Shown here: piece by piece, positions 9,096 through 17,140 of the stretch | Layout: the number at the start of each line of letters is the position of its first letter | How positions within the stretch are numbered: position 1 is the stretch's first letter | Assembly: GCF_005862305.2 (NCBI RefSeq) | Contig: NZ_CP054021.1 | Coordinates: forward strand, 2,170,001-2,234,000 | Direction of reading: 5' to 3' | DNA: 64,000 bases | Source: Rhizobium indicum | GTDB taxonomy: Bacteria; Pseudomonadota; Alphaproteobacteria; Rhizobiales; Rhizobiaceae | The notes under the pieces: generated by a model | Told to the model about the DNA's origin: nothing | The model's database searches: none | What the model saw: only the letters and a program-made list of their open reading frames with translations | Position numbers and translations under genes: made by a program

Positions 9096-9338
9096 ACCTC
9101 AAGCGACGGGTGCTGCCCTTCGCCGCGCTCACCATCGAGCAAAGCGCCTGCGACGACGGTCGTTCGGCCCGTGAAGATTCTTCGTATCGATATCTTTTTG
9201 ATAGTGACTTAGTCTTAAATTGATAGTAACCAAATGCGGGTCGATGTTCCATCGCAGAAGACGGCCTGAAAGAGGCAAGGCTCAGCTGTGGGGGGGCGTA
9301 GGACCGTCTTCAGTGTTCCGGCAACTCAGGAGTCAGAT

Positions 9339-9635
9339 ATGAAATACTACCTGTGCAAATACATTCCGCCCCGCCCAGACTTTCTGGCGACCATGTCTGC
9401 CGACGAGCAGGAATGGATGAAGCAGCACGGGGTTTTCCTCGATATGCGCCTCCAGGAAGGAAAGATCGTCGCGCATGGTCCGGTGATGGATCCTGCCGGC
9501 GGCTACGGCGTATCGCTCTACCAGATTGGCGATGATCAAGACATTCAGGCGATCACGTCGGAAGATCCGATCGTGAAGAACGGCGCCGGCCATTATGAGC
9601 ATCATCCAATGCTTCATCTGAAGGCGCGTGGCTGA
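9339..9635 (+). CDS. YciI-like (YCII-related) small protein
   Basis: This 98-residue protein is of the YCII/DGPF-like ferredoxin-fold family. The MKYYLCKYIPPRP start, the HGVFLD and KIVAHGPVMDP segments and the final HHPMLHL match the family, where a His/Asp pair near the middle is conserved. The ATG at 9339 has CAGGAG eight bases upstream. Family members are often found with oxidoreductases or ECF factors, and the biochemical role is not established. Here it sits between decay remnants and a TetR gene, transcribed toward that gene. Confidence 0.8.
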   Translation: MKYYLCKYIPPRPDFLATMSADEQEWMKQHGVFLDMRLQEGKIVAHGPVMDPAGGYGVSLYQIGDDQDIQAITSEDPIVKNGAGHYEHHPMLHLKARG

Positions 9636-9697
9636 CGTCGCATCGGCACTGTTGCCAGCCCGAGAGGGAGCACTTTCTCAGCGAGCTGTTGACCGGC

Positions 9698-10330
9698 TCA
9701 TTGCGGATCTCTCACCGGCCAATGGAAGTTCAACATCGACGGCAGCAAGGTGCCCAGCAGCTCGGCTTCCGGCTCGTCGCTTCCGAGCACGAAGGAGAAT
9801 TTGTCTTCGATTGCCATGTGGGCAATCCCATGGATCGTCGACACAGCCGCGACGATGCCGGGATGCACGGCTTGGTCCGTTTCAGGTGGAAAAGTCGATC
9901 CATAATATTCTGCGGCGGTAAGGACGAAGCCAGTCATAGCGGAATAGACGGCAGGCTCGAAGTCGGGGTGATGGCGGTTGACCAGATCCTTGCGGCAGAT
10001 CAGGCGGAAATGACCGGGATTGTCGAGGGCGTATCTGACATAAGCCGTCCCGAGCGACTGGAGCTTCTGCTCAGCAGTTTGGTTCGCAACGAGAGCATCG
10101 GACAAATACCGAGCTAGTTGCCCATAGGCCGCGATCGCCACCTCGGTGAGCAGGCCGACGATGCTGCCAAAATGGTGTTTCGGCGCGCCGGGTGACACGC
10201 CGGCCCGGCGGGCTGCCTCCCGCAACGAAAATCCCTCGACGCCGCTTTCCCGGATGATCTCATCCGAGGCCGCGATCAAAGCCGAGCGAAGTTCGCCGTG
10301 ATGGTAGTTTTCCCGGATTGTCACGCTCAC
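9698..10330 (-). CDS. TetR-family transcriptional regulator
   Basis: This 210-residue protein has an N-terminal TetR helix-turn-helix (about residues 10-55; FSLREAARRAGVSPGAPKHH) and a C-terminal WHG-type ligand domain (HFRLICRKDL, then IHGIAHMAIE). It is transcribed away from an unusually perfect long palindrome at 10357-10409. That palindrome contains two 13-bp TATACA-N-TGTATA sites and probably binds this protein. On the other side are a broken methyltransferase and an SDR gene, which may have been the regulated targets. The start at 10330 is followed by a second ATG-free stretch, so I keep it. Confidence 0.85.
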   Translation of the reverse strand: MSVTIRENYHHGELRSALIAASDEIIRESGVEGFSLREAARRAGVSPGAPKHHFGSIVGLLTEVAIAAYGQLARYLSDALVANQTAEQKLQSLGTAYVRYALDNPGHFRLICRKDLVNRHHPDFEPAVYSAMTGFVLTAAEYYGSTFPPETDQAVHPGIVAAVSTIHGIAHMAIEDKFSFVLGSDEPEAELLGTLLPSMLNFHWPVRDPQ

Positions 10331-10356
10331 GTTAATTCCTCAAAAATTGCACCGAA

Positions 10357-10409
10357 ATCTATACACTGTATAAATTCCCCTTTACACGGAATTTATACAG
10401 TGTATAGAT
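10357..10409. promoter_or_regulatory. Perfect 22-bp-arm palindrome with two TetR-like operators
   Basis: The arms at 10357-10378 and 10388-10409 are exact reverse complements around a 9-base spacer. Each arm contains its own 13-bp palindrome, TATACACTGTATA (10360-10372) and TATACAGTGTATA (10394-10406), with centres 34 bp apart, about three helical turns. A plus-strand promoter TTTACA (10381-10386), 16 bp, TATAGA (10403-10408) overlaps the right site. The layout suits cooperative binding of two TetR dimers controlling both directions. Confidence 0.75.
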
Positions 10410-10494
10410 CATGCCTGTCCAGTCCACGCATAACCGAAACTTCAGGGATTTGCATCCATGAGTATATCAATCGCCCTTATCGGCCAGGAAGAGC

Positions 10495-10685
10495 AAATGG
10501 CCTCGCAGGTCTGCGCTCGTCCGAACAGATCGACTTCTTTCGAGGGTGGGTTGGATCGCAAATCCCCTAGCGCTGCATCGGTGGTTCCGTCGAGTTTGCA
10601 TCTCGCCACGGCGATCACTCAAGAGATTTCCGCGGGGGACCGGTCGTGTGCTTGAACTCGGCCCCGGCACTGGCGTGCTGAACTA
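10495..10685 (+). pseudogene. Frameshifted remnant of a phospholipid N-methyltransferase-like gene
   Basis: Three reading frames carry consecutive pieces of the N-terminus of a PmtA-like methyltransferase. The first is EQIDFFRGWVGSQIP, then SAASVVPSSLHLATAITQEI in a second frame, then RVLELGPGTGVLN and a stop in a third. The intact homologue at 20963-21634 has the same order (FFRSWV, APSGDSLA, IIELGPGTGVF). At least two frameshifts and loss of everything after motif I show that it is dead. It lies downstream of the double operator, so it may once have been controlled by the TetR at 9698. Confidence 0.75.
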
Positions 10686-10817
10686 AGTCACACCAGCAAT
10701 CCCTTTCAACATCAGGTTCCAACCGGGCGGTCCCACGAGGCCACCCGACCCAATACGACGACCGTAATATCCCACAACCCCATCGCCGTTGGCGGCACGA
10801 TCCGAAGGAAAATTGAA

Positions 10818-11633
10818 ATGAGCAACAACAACCGCGGCGTCGCCGTCGTCACAGGTGCAGCGACCGGTATCGGCCGCGCCACGGCAAAGGCTCTGGTAAC
10901 CGCGGGCTACCGCGTCTTTGGAACCAGCCGCAAGGCGACAGCCGGGTCTGCCAATGGCATCACGATGTTGACCTGCGACGTGACGGACAGTCAATCGGTC
11001 GCGGGCATGATCGCCGAGGTCATCAAACAGGCTGGCCGCATCGACGTTCTCGTCAACAATGCCGGTGGCGCACTGATCGGCGGAGCGGAAGAGTCCTCGA
11101 TCGAACAGGCTCAGGCACTTTTCGACCTGAATGTCTTCGGGATCATTCGTGTTACGAACGAGGTGTTGCCGATCATGCGGAACCAGCGCAACGGCCGCAT
11201 CATCAACATCAGTTCGGTCGTCGGCTTCATTCCGAGCCCGTTCAGCGCGCTCTACACTGCGACGAAACATGCTGTCGAAGGTTATTCCGAATCGCTCGAT
11301 CACGAAGTCCGCACGTTGGGGATCCGCGTCCTGCTCGTCGAACCTGCATTTACCCGCACAGCTCTCGACCATAACTCGACGCAGCCCGACCGCATGACTG
11401 GTGTTTACGACGGCGGCCGCAAGACGACAGAAGCTGTCTGGAACAGCGCGATCAAGGCAGGCGATGCGCCCGAAGTGGTTGGCGAAGCGGTCGTCAAGGC
11501 AGCCACCGCGAAATCGCCGAAACTGCGCTATCCCGCCAGCAAAGCCGCCCGTCAACTGCTCTTCCTGCGCCGCTTCGTTCCCGCCAGTGCATTCGACAAG
11601 AGCCTGCGCAAGCAGATGAAGCTGCCAGTCTGA
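10818..11633 (+). CDS. Short-chain dehydrogenase/reductase
   Basis: This 271-residue classical SDR has the NAD(P) site TGAATGIG at about residues 13-20, NNAGG, the catalytic Ser in ISSVVG and YTATK as the Tyr-x3-Lys. The GTSRK after beta-2 suggests NADPH preference. AAGGAAAAT lies just before the ATG at 10818. It follows the methyltransferase remnant and is convergent with the next SDR across a strong hairpin. The substrate is unknown; the long C-terminal tail (LRKQMKLPV) resembles retinol-dehydrogenase-like SDRs. Confidence 0.88.
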   Translation: MSNNNRGVAVVTGAATGIGRATAKALVTAGYRVFGTSRKATAGSANGITMLTCDVTDSQSVAGMIAEVIKQAGRIDVLVNNAGGALIGGAEESSIEQAQALFDLNVFGIIRVTNEVLPIMRNQRNGRIINISSVVGFIPSPFSALYTATKHAVEGYSESLDHEVRTLGIRVLLVEPAFTRTALDHNSTQPDRMTGVYDGGRKTTEAVWNSAIKAGDAPEVVGEAVVKAATAKSPKLRYPASKAARQLLFLRRFVPASAFDKSLRKQMKLPV

Positions 11634-11653
11634 CACAGCCTGCGGCTCAACAA

Positions 11654-11686
11654 TGCGTCTCATGCCGGTATCCGGCATGAGACGCA
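11654..11686. terminator. Perfect hairpin between convergent SDR genes
   Basis: Arms of 15 bp (TGCGTCTCATGCCGG and its complement) with a 3-base loop. On the minus strand it is followed by TTGTTG; on the plus strand there is no T run. It lies between the stops of the two convergent SDR genes and probably serves as a bidirectional terminator. Confidence 0.7.
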
Positions 11687-11777
11687 GGCAAGACACTCAT
11701 AGGCGATCGGCTCGCATTCGAGGGGACCAACCTCCGTCGATCCCCGTGTCGTTTGCGCGGCGGCAACAGATCCCAAT

Positions 11778-12518
11778 TCAGGTATTCAAGCCGCCATCCA
11801 CCGTGAGGATGGTTCCCGTGATGTGCCTTGCAGCAGGGCTTGCAAGGAAAGCCACAGCCGCCGCCACATCTTCCGGCTCGCCGTAACGACCAAGTGGGAT
11901 CAGGGCACGCTGGAAGTCGGCGAAGTCACCATTGGCGGGATTCATTTCGGTGTCGGTCGAACCCGGCTGGACCAGGTTTACGGTGATATCGCGAGATCCG
12001 AGTTCCCGCGCGAGGCCGCGGGTAAACGAGTGGAGCGCGGATTTTGTCATAAAATAGACCGTGCCGGTGTCGCCGACGATGCGTTCGGCGCCGACCGAGC
12101 CGATCGTGATGACGCGGCTTCCCGCCTGCAGATAGGGAATGGCCGCCTGCGAAGCGAGCAGAGGCGACCGCACATTGACATCAAGCAGCGCATCGATCTG
12201 CTCGACGCTGACGTCGGCGATCGCACCGTAAAGCGCGATTGCGGCATTGTTGACGAGGATGTCGAGACCGCCAAGTGCCTGGGCGGCCTCGTCGACCGAG
12301 CGCTTCACGGCCGCCGGATCGGCGCTGTCGGCCTGGATGGCAAGCGCTTTGCGGCCCTTGCCCTCGATCGCCCGGACGACTTCGGCGGCGCGATCGGCCG
12401 AACGCTCATAGGTGATGGCGACATCTGCGCCCTTGTCGGCAAGCGCCAATGCGATGGCGGCGCCAATGCCACGCGAGCCACCTGTGACGAGGGCACGCTT
12501 TCCAGCCAGTTCTGTCAT
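11778..12518 (-). CDS. SDR-family oxidoreductase (FabG-like)
   Basis: This 246-residue classical SDR carries TGGSRGIG near residue 12, NNAA, the catalytic Ser in IGSVGA, the active-site YFMTK and the C-terminal GTILTVDGG common to FabG-like enzymes. It is divergent from a TetR gene with an 99-base gap containing paired TGATCGAT motifs, so it is the likely target of that regulator. The same gene arrangement (SDR minus, TetR plus) is seen as a deletion scar at 8.5-9.1 kb. The substrate is unknown. Confidence 0.88.
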   Translation of the reverse strand: MTELAGKRALVTGGSRGIGAAIALALADKGADVAITYERSADRAAEVVRAIEGKGRKALAIQADSADPAAVKRSVDEAAQALGGLDILVNNAAIALYGAIADVSVEQIDALLDVNVRSPLLASQAAIPYLQAGSRVITIGSVGAERIVGDTGTVYFMTKSALHSFTRGLARELGSRDITVNLVQPGSTDTEMNPANGDFADFQRALIPLGRYGEPEDVAAAVAFLASPAARHITGTILTVDGGLNT

Positions 12519-12536
12519 GATCTTCTCTTTCTGTAG

Positions 12537-12601
12537 TGATCGATATATAAATAGCTAGGCACGTTGCGATGGGGTGTCAATGGGTTTATATAATGATCGA
12601 T
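12537..12601. promoter_or_regulatory. Paired TGATCGAT sites between divergent SDR and TetR
   Basis: TGATCGAT occurs at 12537-12544 and again at 12594-12601, flanked on the inner side by ATATAAA and TTTATAT, which are inverted with respect to each other. The second copy overlaps the in-frame ATG at 12600. This arrangement fits operator sites for the adjacent TetR protein acting on both promoters. Confidence 0.45.
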
Positions 12602-12617
12602 GCAAAAATCGGATGAG

Positions 12618-13268
12618 ATGTCGAACGTCAATGAAATCCCTGCCCGCAGTCGCGGGCGGCCGCGGGCGTTCGACCGGGAAGCAGCCCTGGCGCAGGCGAC
12701 CCGGCTGTTCTGGATCAAGGGCTTCGAGGCGACCTCGATCGCCGACCTCACCGAGGCGATGGGGATCGGATCGCCGAGCCTTTACGCGGCATTCGGTTCG
12801 AAGGAGGCGCTCTATGCCGAGGCGCTGCGCCACTATCGCGACAACAACGAGGCGCTGGTCTGGGCAGGCTTCTTTTCCGCGGGCACGGCCCGTGAGGCGG
12901 TGATGTTGTTTCTGATGGATTCGGCTGCTGCCCTGACCGGCTGTGTCGTGGATATTCCCCGCGGCTGCATGGTGGCGCTCTCTTCGGTCGGCAGCGAGGG
13001 CCATGTGGAACTCGGCGAACTCGTGCGAGCCGCCCGCGCCGTCACGCTCGAGCGCCTGAAGGCGCACCTGAACCAGGCGATATCAGCAGGCGAAATTCCG
13101 GTCTCGACCGACGTCCACGCGCTTGCCCGCTTCGTGCAGACCGTTCAGAACGGCATGTCGATCCTGGCCCGCGACGGAGCGACCCGCGGCGAACTGGAGG
13201 CAGTCGCCGAGCTGGCCATGCTGGGTTGGGACACTCGAACCGGGGATGCTGAGCGCAGGCGGGGCTGA
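12618..13268 (+). CDS. TetR-family transcriptional regulator
   Basis: This 216-residue regulator has an N-terminal RGRPRAFDREAALAQA lead and a helix-turn-helix (about residues 30-55; TSIADLTEAMGIGSPSLYAA). It belongs to the subfamily whose C-terminal domain starts with a glycine-cysteine step (RGCMVALSSVGS). It is divergent from the FabG-like SDR and probably represses it. I prefer the ATG at 12618, preceded by GGATGAG, over the in-frame ATG at 12600, because the latter overlaps a candidate operator and has no Shine-Dalgarno. Confidence 0.85.
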   Translation: MSNVNEIPARSRGRPRAFDREAALAQATRLFWIKGFEATSIADLTEAMGIGSPSLYAAFGSKEALYAEALRHYRDNNEALVWAGFFSAGTAREAVMLFLMDSAAALTGCVVDIPRGCMVALSSVGSEGHVELGELVRAARAVTLERLKAHLNQAISAGEIPVSTDVHALARFVQTVQNGMSILARDGATRGELEAVAELAMLGWDTRTGDAERRRG

Positions 13269-13374
13269 CCGCGTTTCGAATATCGTTACGCGAATGCTCC
13301 TGCGTCACCCTTTGATCAGTCGGTCGCGGAAGCTTGGTAAGACCCAACTAGAATGCGACGCGGTCGGATTTCGC

Positions 13375-13773
13375 TCATCGCAGGGCGCCAATCAGCGTTT
13401 TATGTTGTGGACCGCCTTCTGCGTCTTGGCTGATGAGAGACACCGTCTCGAAGATCACTTCGATCATGACGTCATTGAAAGATATAAGCCAAAGTCGTGG
13501 ATTGAGGGCCTTCCATTTGGCTGTCTCCTCACCGCCAATAATCTCATTGAAAGCCCACGGATTGACCGGGTACCTGCACTCTCTCAGGCCGTGAACGTTC
13601 ATGGGGGTTATTCGGAAATCGATAACCTCACCGAATTTGAGCACGACATTGTAGCCTCCCCCGCGCGCGGAGGCTTCATAGCACACGAAAGCGTCGTTCC
13701 CGTCGTACAGCACTGCAGGATTGGCAACGGTTCCTATCTGGGGGTAGGCCTCTTGGGGACTTGATACCTGCAT
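13375..13773 (-). CDS. Hypothetical protein
   Basis: I do not recognise this 132-residue protein. It begins MQVSSPQEAYPQIG, has mixed beta-rich composition (DAFVCYEA, NVVLKFGEVIDF, RLWLISFNDVMIEVIF) and no signal peptide or membrane segment. The protein-like hydrophobic pattern and lower GC than the neighbours favour a real gene. The plus-strand frame overlapping it lacks family features. It could be an immunity-like or horizontally acquired protein; nothing in the context settles this. Confidence 0.5.
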   Translation of the reverse strand: MQVSSPQEAYPQIGTVANPAVLYDGNDAFVCYEASARGGGYNVVLKFGEVIDFRITPMNVHGLRECRYPVNPWAFNEIIGGEETAKWKALNPRLWLISFNDVMIEVIFETVSLISQDAEGGPQHKTLIGALR

Positions 13774-13935
13774 GGTTCTATCGCGTACCTATCGGTGAAA
13801 CGTCGAGGACACGGTTCGGCGTAATTAGCCATCTTGTCAACGCGGCCCACGTCGTCACTACGGACCAGTTGATCTTGCGGCCTGCGCCGGGTGTTTTTGC
13901 GCGCTATAGAAGATCGCTCACAATGTCATGAACGC

Positions 13936-14973
13936 TCAAATCTCTCCCGCCGAGGGCCCCCAGACGTCCGTCAGCGCAAAACCGTTCGGATGCGGGTCAA
14001 AGGGGTCGAGTGCTACCTGGGTCAGGCCGAAGGTGAAGCCGCGGCCGGTGATGGTTGGGATGACGGCGGGGCGGCCAGCCACTTCGGTCACTGCCTGCAG
14101 TCCGACCTCAAATTCCGAGCCGATGATCGATTTCGAGGTGAAGGTGTCGCCGACCTTCGCCTTGCCGCGGGCATAGAGCGTGGCGAGATTGGCGGAGTTG
14201 CCGGTGCCGCAGGGGGAGCGGTCGGCCCGGCCCGGCCACATGGTGGTGCAGGTGCGCACCGTGCCGTCGGCTTCGGTATCGCGGAACATGACATAGGCGA
14301 CGCCCGAGATCGCCGGGATCTCGGGATGGACGACCTTGATGTCGCGGTTGATCAGCTCCTTGAGGATCATGCCGGCCTGGACGAGGCCGGCGGCATTGGC
14401 CTTCTCGATCGTCAGACCGATCTGGCCGACATCAACAAGCGCATAGAAAATGCCGCCATAGCAGATATCGGCCTTGATCCTTCCCCAATGCGGCGTGTCG
14501 ATCCCGACATCGAGCTCATGCACGAAGGAGGGCACCATGGTGAGCTTCACCTTCTCGCAGCGCCCGTCGCGGCAGGTCGCCGTCGCCTTGACGAGGCCGG
14601 CGGCAGTTTCGAGCGTCACGATCGTCTCCGGCTCTTTCATCTCGACGATGCCGGATTCGAGCAAGGCCGTGGTGACGCAGATCGAGTTCGAGCCGGAACT
14701 CGCATGCGCCTGATCGGGCTGCAGGATGATGAAGGCAGCGTCGGCCTCCGGGTGGCGCGCCGGCAGCAGCAGGTTGACCGAGCCGATCGGGGCGCCGCGC
14801 GGTTCCAGGCAAAGGAAGCGGCGAAGCTCGCCACCCTTCGGATCGGTGTTCAGCCAATGCAGCTGGGCGGCAATGGTATCGCCCGGGATCTTCGGCACGC
14901 CGCCGATCGCGACGCGGCCGATCTCGCCTTCGGCATGGACATCCAGCAGCTGGATGGTGCGCTTCCATCTCAT
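13936..14973 (-). CDS. Proline racemase-family protein (probable 4-hydroxyproline epimerase)
   Basis: This 345-residue member of the proline racemase superfamily inverts the alpha-carbon of proline-type amino acids using two thiol/hydroxyl acid-base residues. The second catalytic position is a cysteine in SPCGTGNSA. The first, normally the Cys of MCGH, is serine here (ASSGSNSICVTTAL). Such Ser/Cys members occur in the family and I believe they are linked mainly to 4-hydroxyproline epimerisation. It is the last gene of a three-gene operon with an SDR and a D-amino-acid dehydrogenase-like oxidoreductase, the expected next enzyme. The start is at 14973. Confidence 0.85.
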   Translation of the reverse strand: MRWKRTIQLLDVHAEGEIGRVAIGGVPKIPGDTIAAQLHWLNTDPKGGELRRFLCLEPRGAPIGSVNLLLPARHPEADAAFIILQPDQAHASSGSNSICVTTALLESGIVEMKEPETIVTLETAAGLVKATATCRDGRCEKVKLTMVPSFVHELDVGIDTPHWGRIKADICYGGIFYALVDVGQIGLTIEKANAAGLVQAGMILKELINRDIKVVHPEIPAISGVAYVMFRDTEADGTVRTCTTMWPGRADRSPCGTGNSANLATLYARGKAKVGDTFTSKSIIGSEFEVGLQAVTEVAGRPAVIPTITGRGFTFGLTQVALDPFDPHPNGFALTDVWGPSAGEI

Positions 14974-14988
14974 ATCGAAAACTCCAGA

Positions 14989-15699
14989 TCAGACGTGACG
15001 GGTGACGCCGCCATCAACGCGGATATTCTGGCCGGTGATATAACCCGCGCCATCGGACAGCAGGAAGGCCGCGGTCTTGGCGATCTCCTCCACATGGCCG
15101 ATGCGCTTCATCGGCACCGTCTCGGCGGTCCCGGGCTTGTGGTTCAGGCTGTCGATATAACCCGGCAGGATGCAGTTCATGCGGATATTGTCGGCCGCAT
15201 AGCGATCGGAATAGAGCTTGGTGAAGGCGCCGGCAGCGGCGCGATAGGTGCAGGAAACCGGGAAGACCAGCGTCGGCTCGTAGGCGGCGAAAGTGGTGAT
15301 GTTGACGAAGGCGCCCTTGCCCTGTTTCAGCATGACCGGCGTCACCAGGCGGGCCATGCGCACCAGCGACAGGATCATCATGTCGGAACCGAGCGTCCAG
15401 TTCTCGTCCGATATATCGAGCAGGTCGCCCTTCGGCGGATGGCCGCTCAGGTTGACGACGGCGTCGATGCGGCCATAGGTCTTCATCGTCAGGTCGAAGA
15501 TCGCCTTCAGATCCTCGGCCTTTTCGGCCACGCCGCGCGCGGCGACGCCGCCGAGTTCGGCCGCCAGCTTCTCGCAGCTTTCCGAAGGCGACATCAGCGC
15601 CAGCTGATAGCCCTGCGCGGAGAGCTCGCGGGCGATTGCCTCGCCCATGCCGCGGCCGCCGCCGGTGATCAGCGCTACGGGTTTGGTGGTTTCGGACAT
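14989..15699 (-). CDS. Atypical SDR-family protein
   Basis: This 236-residue protein has the SDR cofactor loop TGGGRGMGEA and a normal C-terminal GYITGQNIRVDGG. The catalytic core is altered: NNAG reads NLSG, the Ser position lies in NITTF, and the usual Tyr-x3-Lys reads YRAAA, so the lysine is missing. Classical SDR catalysis may be lost or different. The ATG at 15699 has TAGGAGG upstream. It sits between the FAD oxidoreductase (8-base gap) and the epimerase (15-base gap), so it is co-transcribed with both. The role in hydroxyproline or D-amino-acid use is unknown. Confidence 0.8.
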   Translation of the reverse strand: MSETTKPVALITGGGRGMGEAIARELSAQGYQLALMSPSESCEKLAAELGGVAARGVAEKAEDLKAIFDLTMKTYGRIDAVVNLSGHPPKGDLLDISDENWTLGSDMMILSLVRMARLVTPVMLKQGKGAFVNITTFAAYEPTLVFPVSCTYRAAAGAFTKLYSDRYAADNIRMNCILPGYIDSLNHKPGTAETVPMKRIGHVEEIAKTAAFLLSDGAGYITGQNIRVDGGVTRHV

Positions 15700-15707
15700 G
15701 GGGCCTC

Positions 15708-16958
15708 CTAATATCGGTCTATGCGGAACGGGGTCATATCGAGGGATGGCTTGAGCCCGGTCACCATATCGGCGATCACCAGCGCTGTCGTTGCCGAAAA
15801 GGTCAGGCCGAGATGGCCGTGGCCGGTCGCATAGAATACACCCGGCATCTTCGACGACGGCGAAATGATCGGGATCGTATCGGGCAGCGCCGGACGATGC
15901 CCCATCCATTCCGTCGTCTCCTCGACCTTCAGGCCGGGCAGCGCGCGCTGGGCATGGCGCACCAGCACCCGCGGACGGCGGAAATCGGGAGCAGCATCGA
16001 GGCCGGCGAGCTCGACATTGCCGCCGACCCGGATGCCGCCCGCCGTCGGCGTCACCATGAAAGCGCGATGCGGCCAGATCACCGAATAGCGCATGGAAAT
16101 GCCGGGCTTCATGATCTGCGTGTGATAGCCGCGCTCGGTTTCGAGCGGGATCGGCTCGCCGAGCTTTTCGGCAAGGAAACGGGTGTGGACGCCGGCGGCA
16201 AGCACGACCGAACCGGCCTCGATCCGCCTGCCATCCTCGAGGAGAACGACGGCGGCGCCATCGCCCCTGCGCTCGATATTCCGCACAGTGCCGGAGACGA
16301 AGGTCGCGCCCGCGGCCTTTGCGGCGTCGGTGAGTTTCACCACGAGCTTGTAGGGGTCGCGGATCGACTTGTTGTCGGGGAGCAACACGGCTTTGGCGAT
16401 CGCCGGCGAAAGGGTGGGTTCGTAATATTGGATGGCGCCGTTGCTCAAAACCTCGAATTCGAGGCCGTAACGCTGCATCATGGCGAGATGGCCGCGATCG
16501 GCGGCAAATTCCGCCTCCGTTTCATAGATCGCGAGACAGCCCTCCTCGGTCATCAAGTCGGGTGCGCCGATTGCTTGGAGCATCTGCCTGAAATCGCCGA
16601 GCGCGCGGTTTGACAGGCTCATGCCGGCATCCTCGATCTCTCGGAGGCGCGAGGGCCGGCCGGCAGCGAGGAAACGCAGGAACCAGGGCAGCATCCGGGC
16701 GGCATAGGAGGGACGCAGCCAGACCGGGCCTTCGGGATCGAGCAGCCAGCCGGGGATCTTCTTCCAGGTCGAAGGGCCGGAGCCGGCGGCAAAATCGAGC
16801 GCAATGCTCGCCATATTGCCGAAAGAGGTGCCGCGACCCGGCTCGCCCTTGTCGATCAGCGTCACATCAAGGCCGCGCCGTTGCAGCTCGAAAGCGATCG
16901 AGGCGCCGATCACGCCCGCGCCGACCACCGCCACCCTCTTCTTCATCTCATCCGCCAT
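15708..16958 (-). CDS. FAD-dependent D-amino-acid dehydrogenase (probable D-hydroxyproline dehydrogenase)
   Basis: This 416-residue DadA/DAO-family flavoenzyme has an N-terminal Rossmann FAD motif (VVGAGVIGASIAFEL, about residues 9-23) and the following acidic residue of IDKGE. The C-terminal GHGHLGLTFSA belongs to the family's second FAD contact. It heads an operon with an SDR and a proline-racemase-type epimerase. Epimerase plus D-amino-acid dehydrogenase is the known first two steps of hydroxyproline breakdown to pyrroline-4-hydroxy-2-carboxylate in rhizobia. The ATG at 16958 is preferred over one six codons earlier. Confidence 0.83.
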   Translation of the reverse strand: MADEMKKRVAVVGAGVIGASIAFELQRRGLDVTLIDKGEPGRGTSFGNMASIALDFAAGSGPSTWKKIPGWLLDPEGPVWLRPSYAARMLPWFLRFLAAGRPSRLREIEDAGMSLSNRALGDFRQMLQAIGAPDLMTEEGCLAIYETEAEFAADRGHLAMMQRYGLEFEVLSNGAIQYYEPTLSPAIAKAVLLPDNKSIRDPYKLVVKLTDAAKAAGATFVSGTVRNIERRGDGAAVVLLEDGRRIEAGSVVLAAGVHTRFLAEKLGEPIPLETERGYHTQIMKPGISMRYSVIWPHRAFMVTPTAGGIRVGGNVELAGLDAAPDFRRPRVLVRHAQRALPGLKVEETTEWMGHRPALPDTIPIISPSSKMPGVFYATGHGHLGLTFSATTALVIADMVTGLKPSLDMTPFRIDRY

Positions 16959-17083
16959 GCCATCAACCCATCGCACGGCAGACAGAATTGCCGTCGTGAA
17001 TCTGATATATCACATCAAGATGCGATGCCTAGAGAATTTCCGTTTTCTCCGAAGCACGGAGATTCCCTATCTCTTTGTTTTTC

Positions 17084-17129
17084 GCAATTCCGAAACGCAA
17101 AACCGCTCAGCACTTTTGCTGGAATTGCT
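17084..17129. repeat. GCAATTCC...GGAATTGC palindromic repeat, copy A
   Basis: The 8-bp arms GCAATTCC and GGAATTGC enclose about 30 bases with AAAACCGCT and CACTTTTGCT. Near-identical copies lie at 35667-35711 and 43913-43956, with a half copy at 5546. The copy sits in the gap between the end of the hydrolase gene and the FAD oxidoreductase start. Confidence 0.8.
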
Positions 17130-17140
17130 CTGCGGAATTT

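Noticed and set aside
10357..10409. Intrinsic terminator
   Set aside because: The palindrome is AT-rich, has no T run after it and lies at the start, not the end, of genes.
12600..12617. Earlier ATG of the TetR gene
   Set aside because: It overlaps a candidate operator and has no ribosome site; the ATG at 12618 fits better.
13891..15711. A 606-codon plus-strand open frame over the epimerase/SDR operon
   Set aside because: High-GC antisense frame, low complexity and rich in Arg/Asp/His, no family motif; the minus-strand genes are clear.
17084..17129. Insertion-sequence end
   Set aside because: Short palindrome without transposase or target duplication; repeated in other gaps as a REP-like unit.
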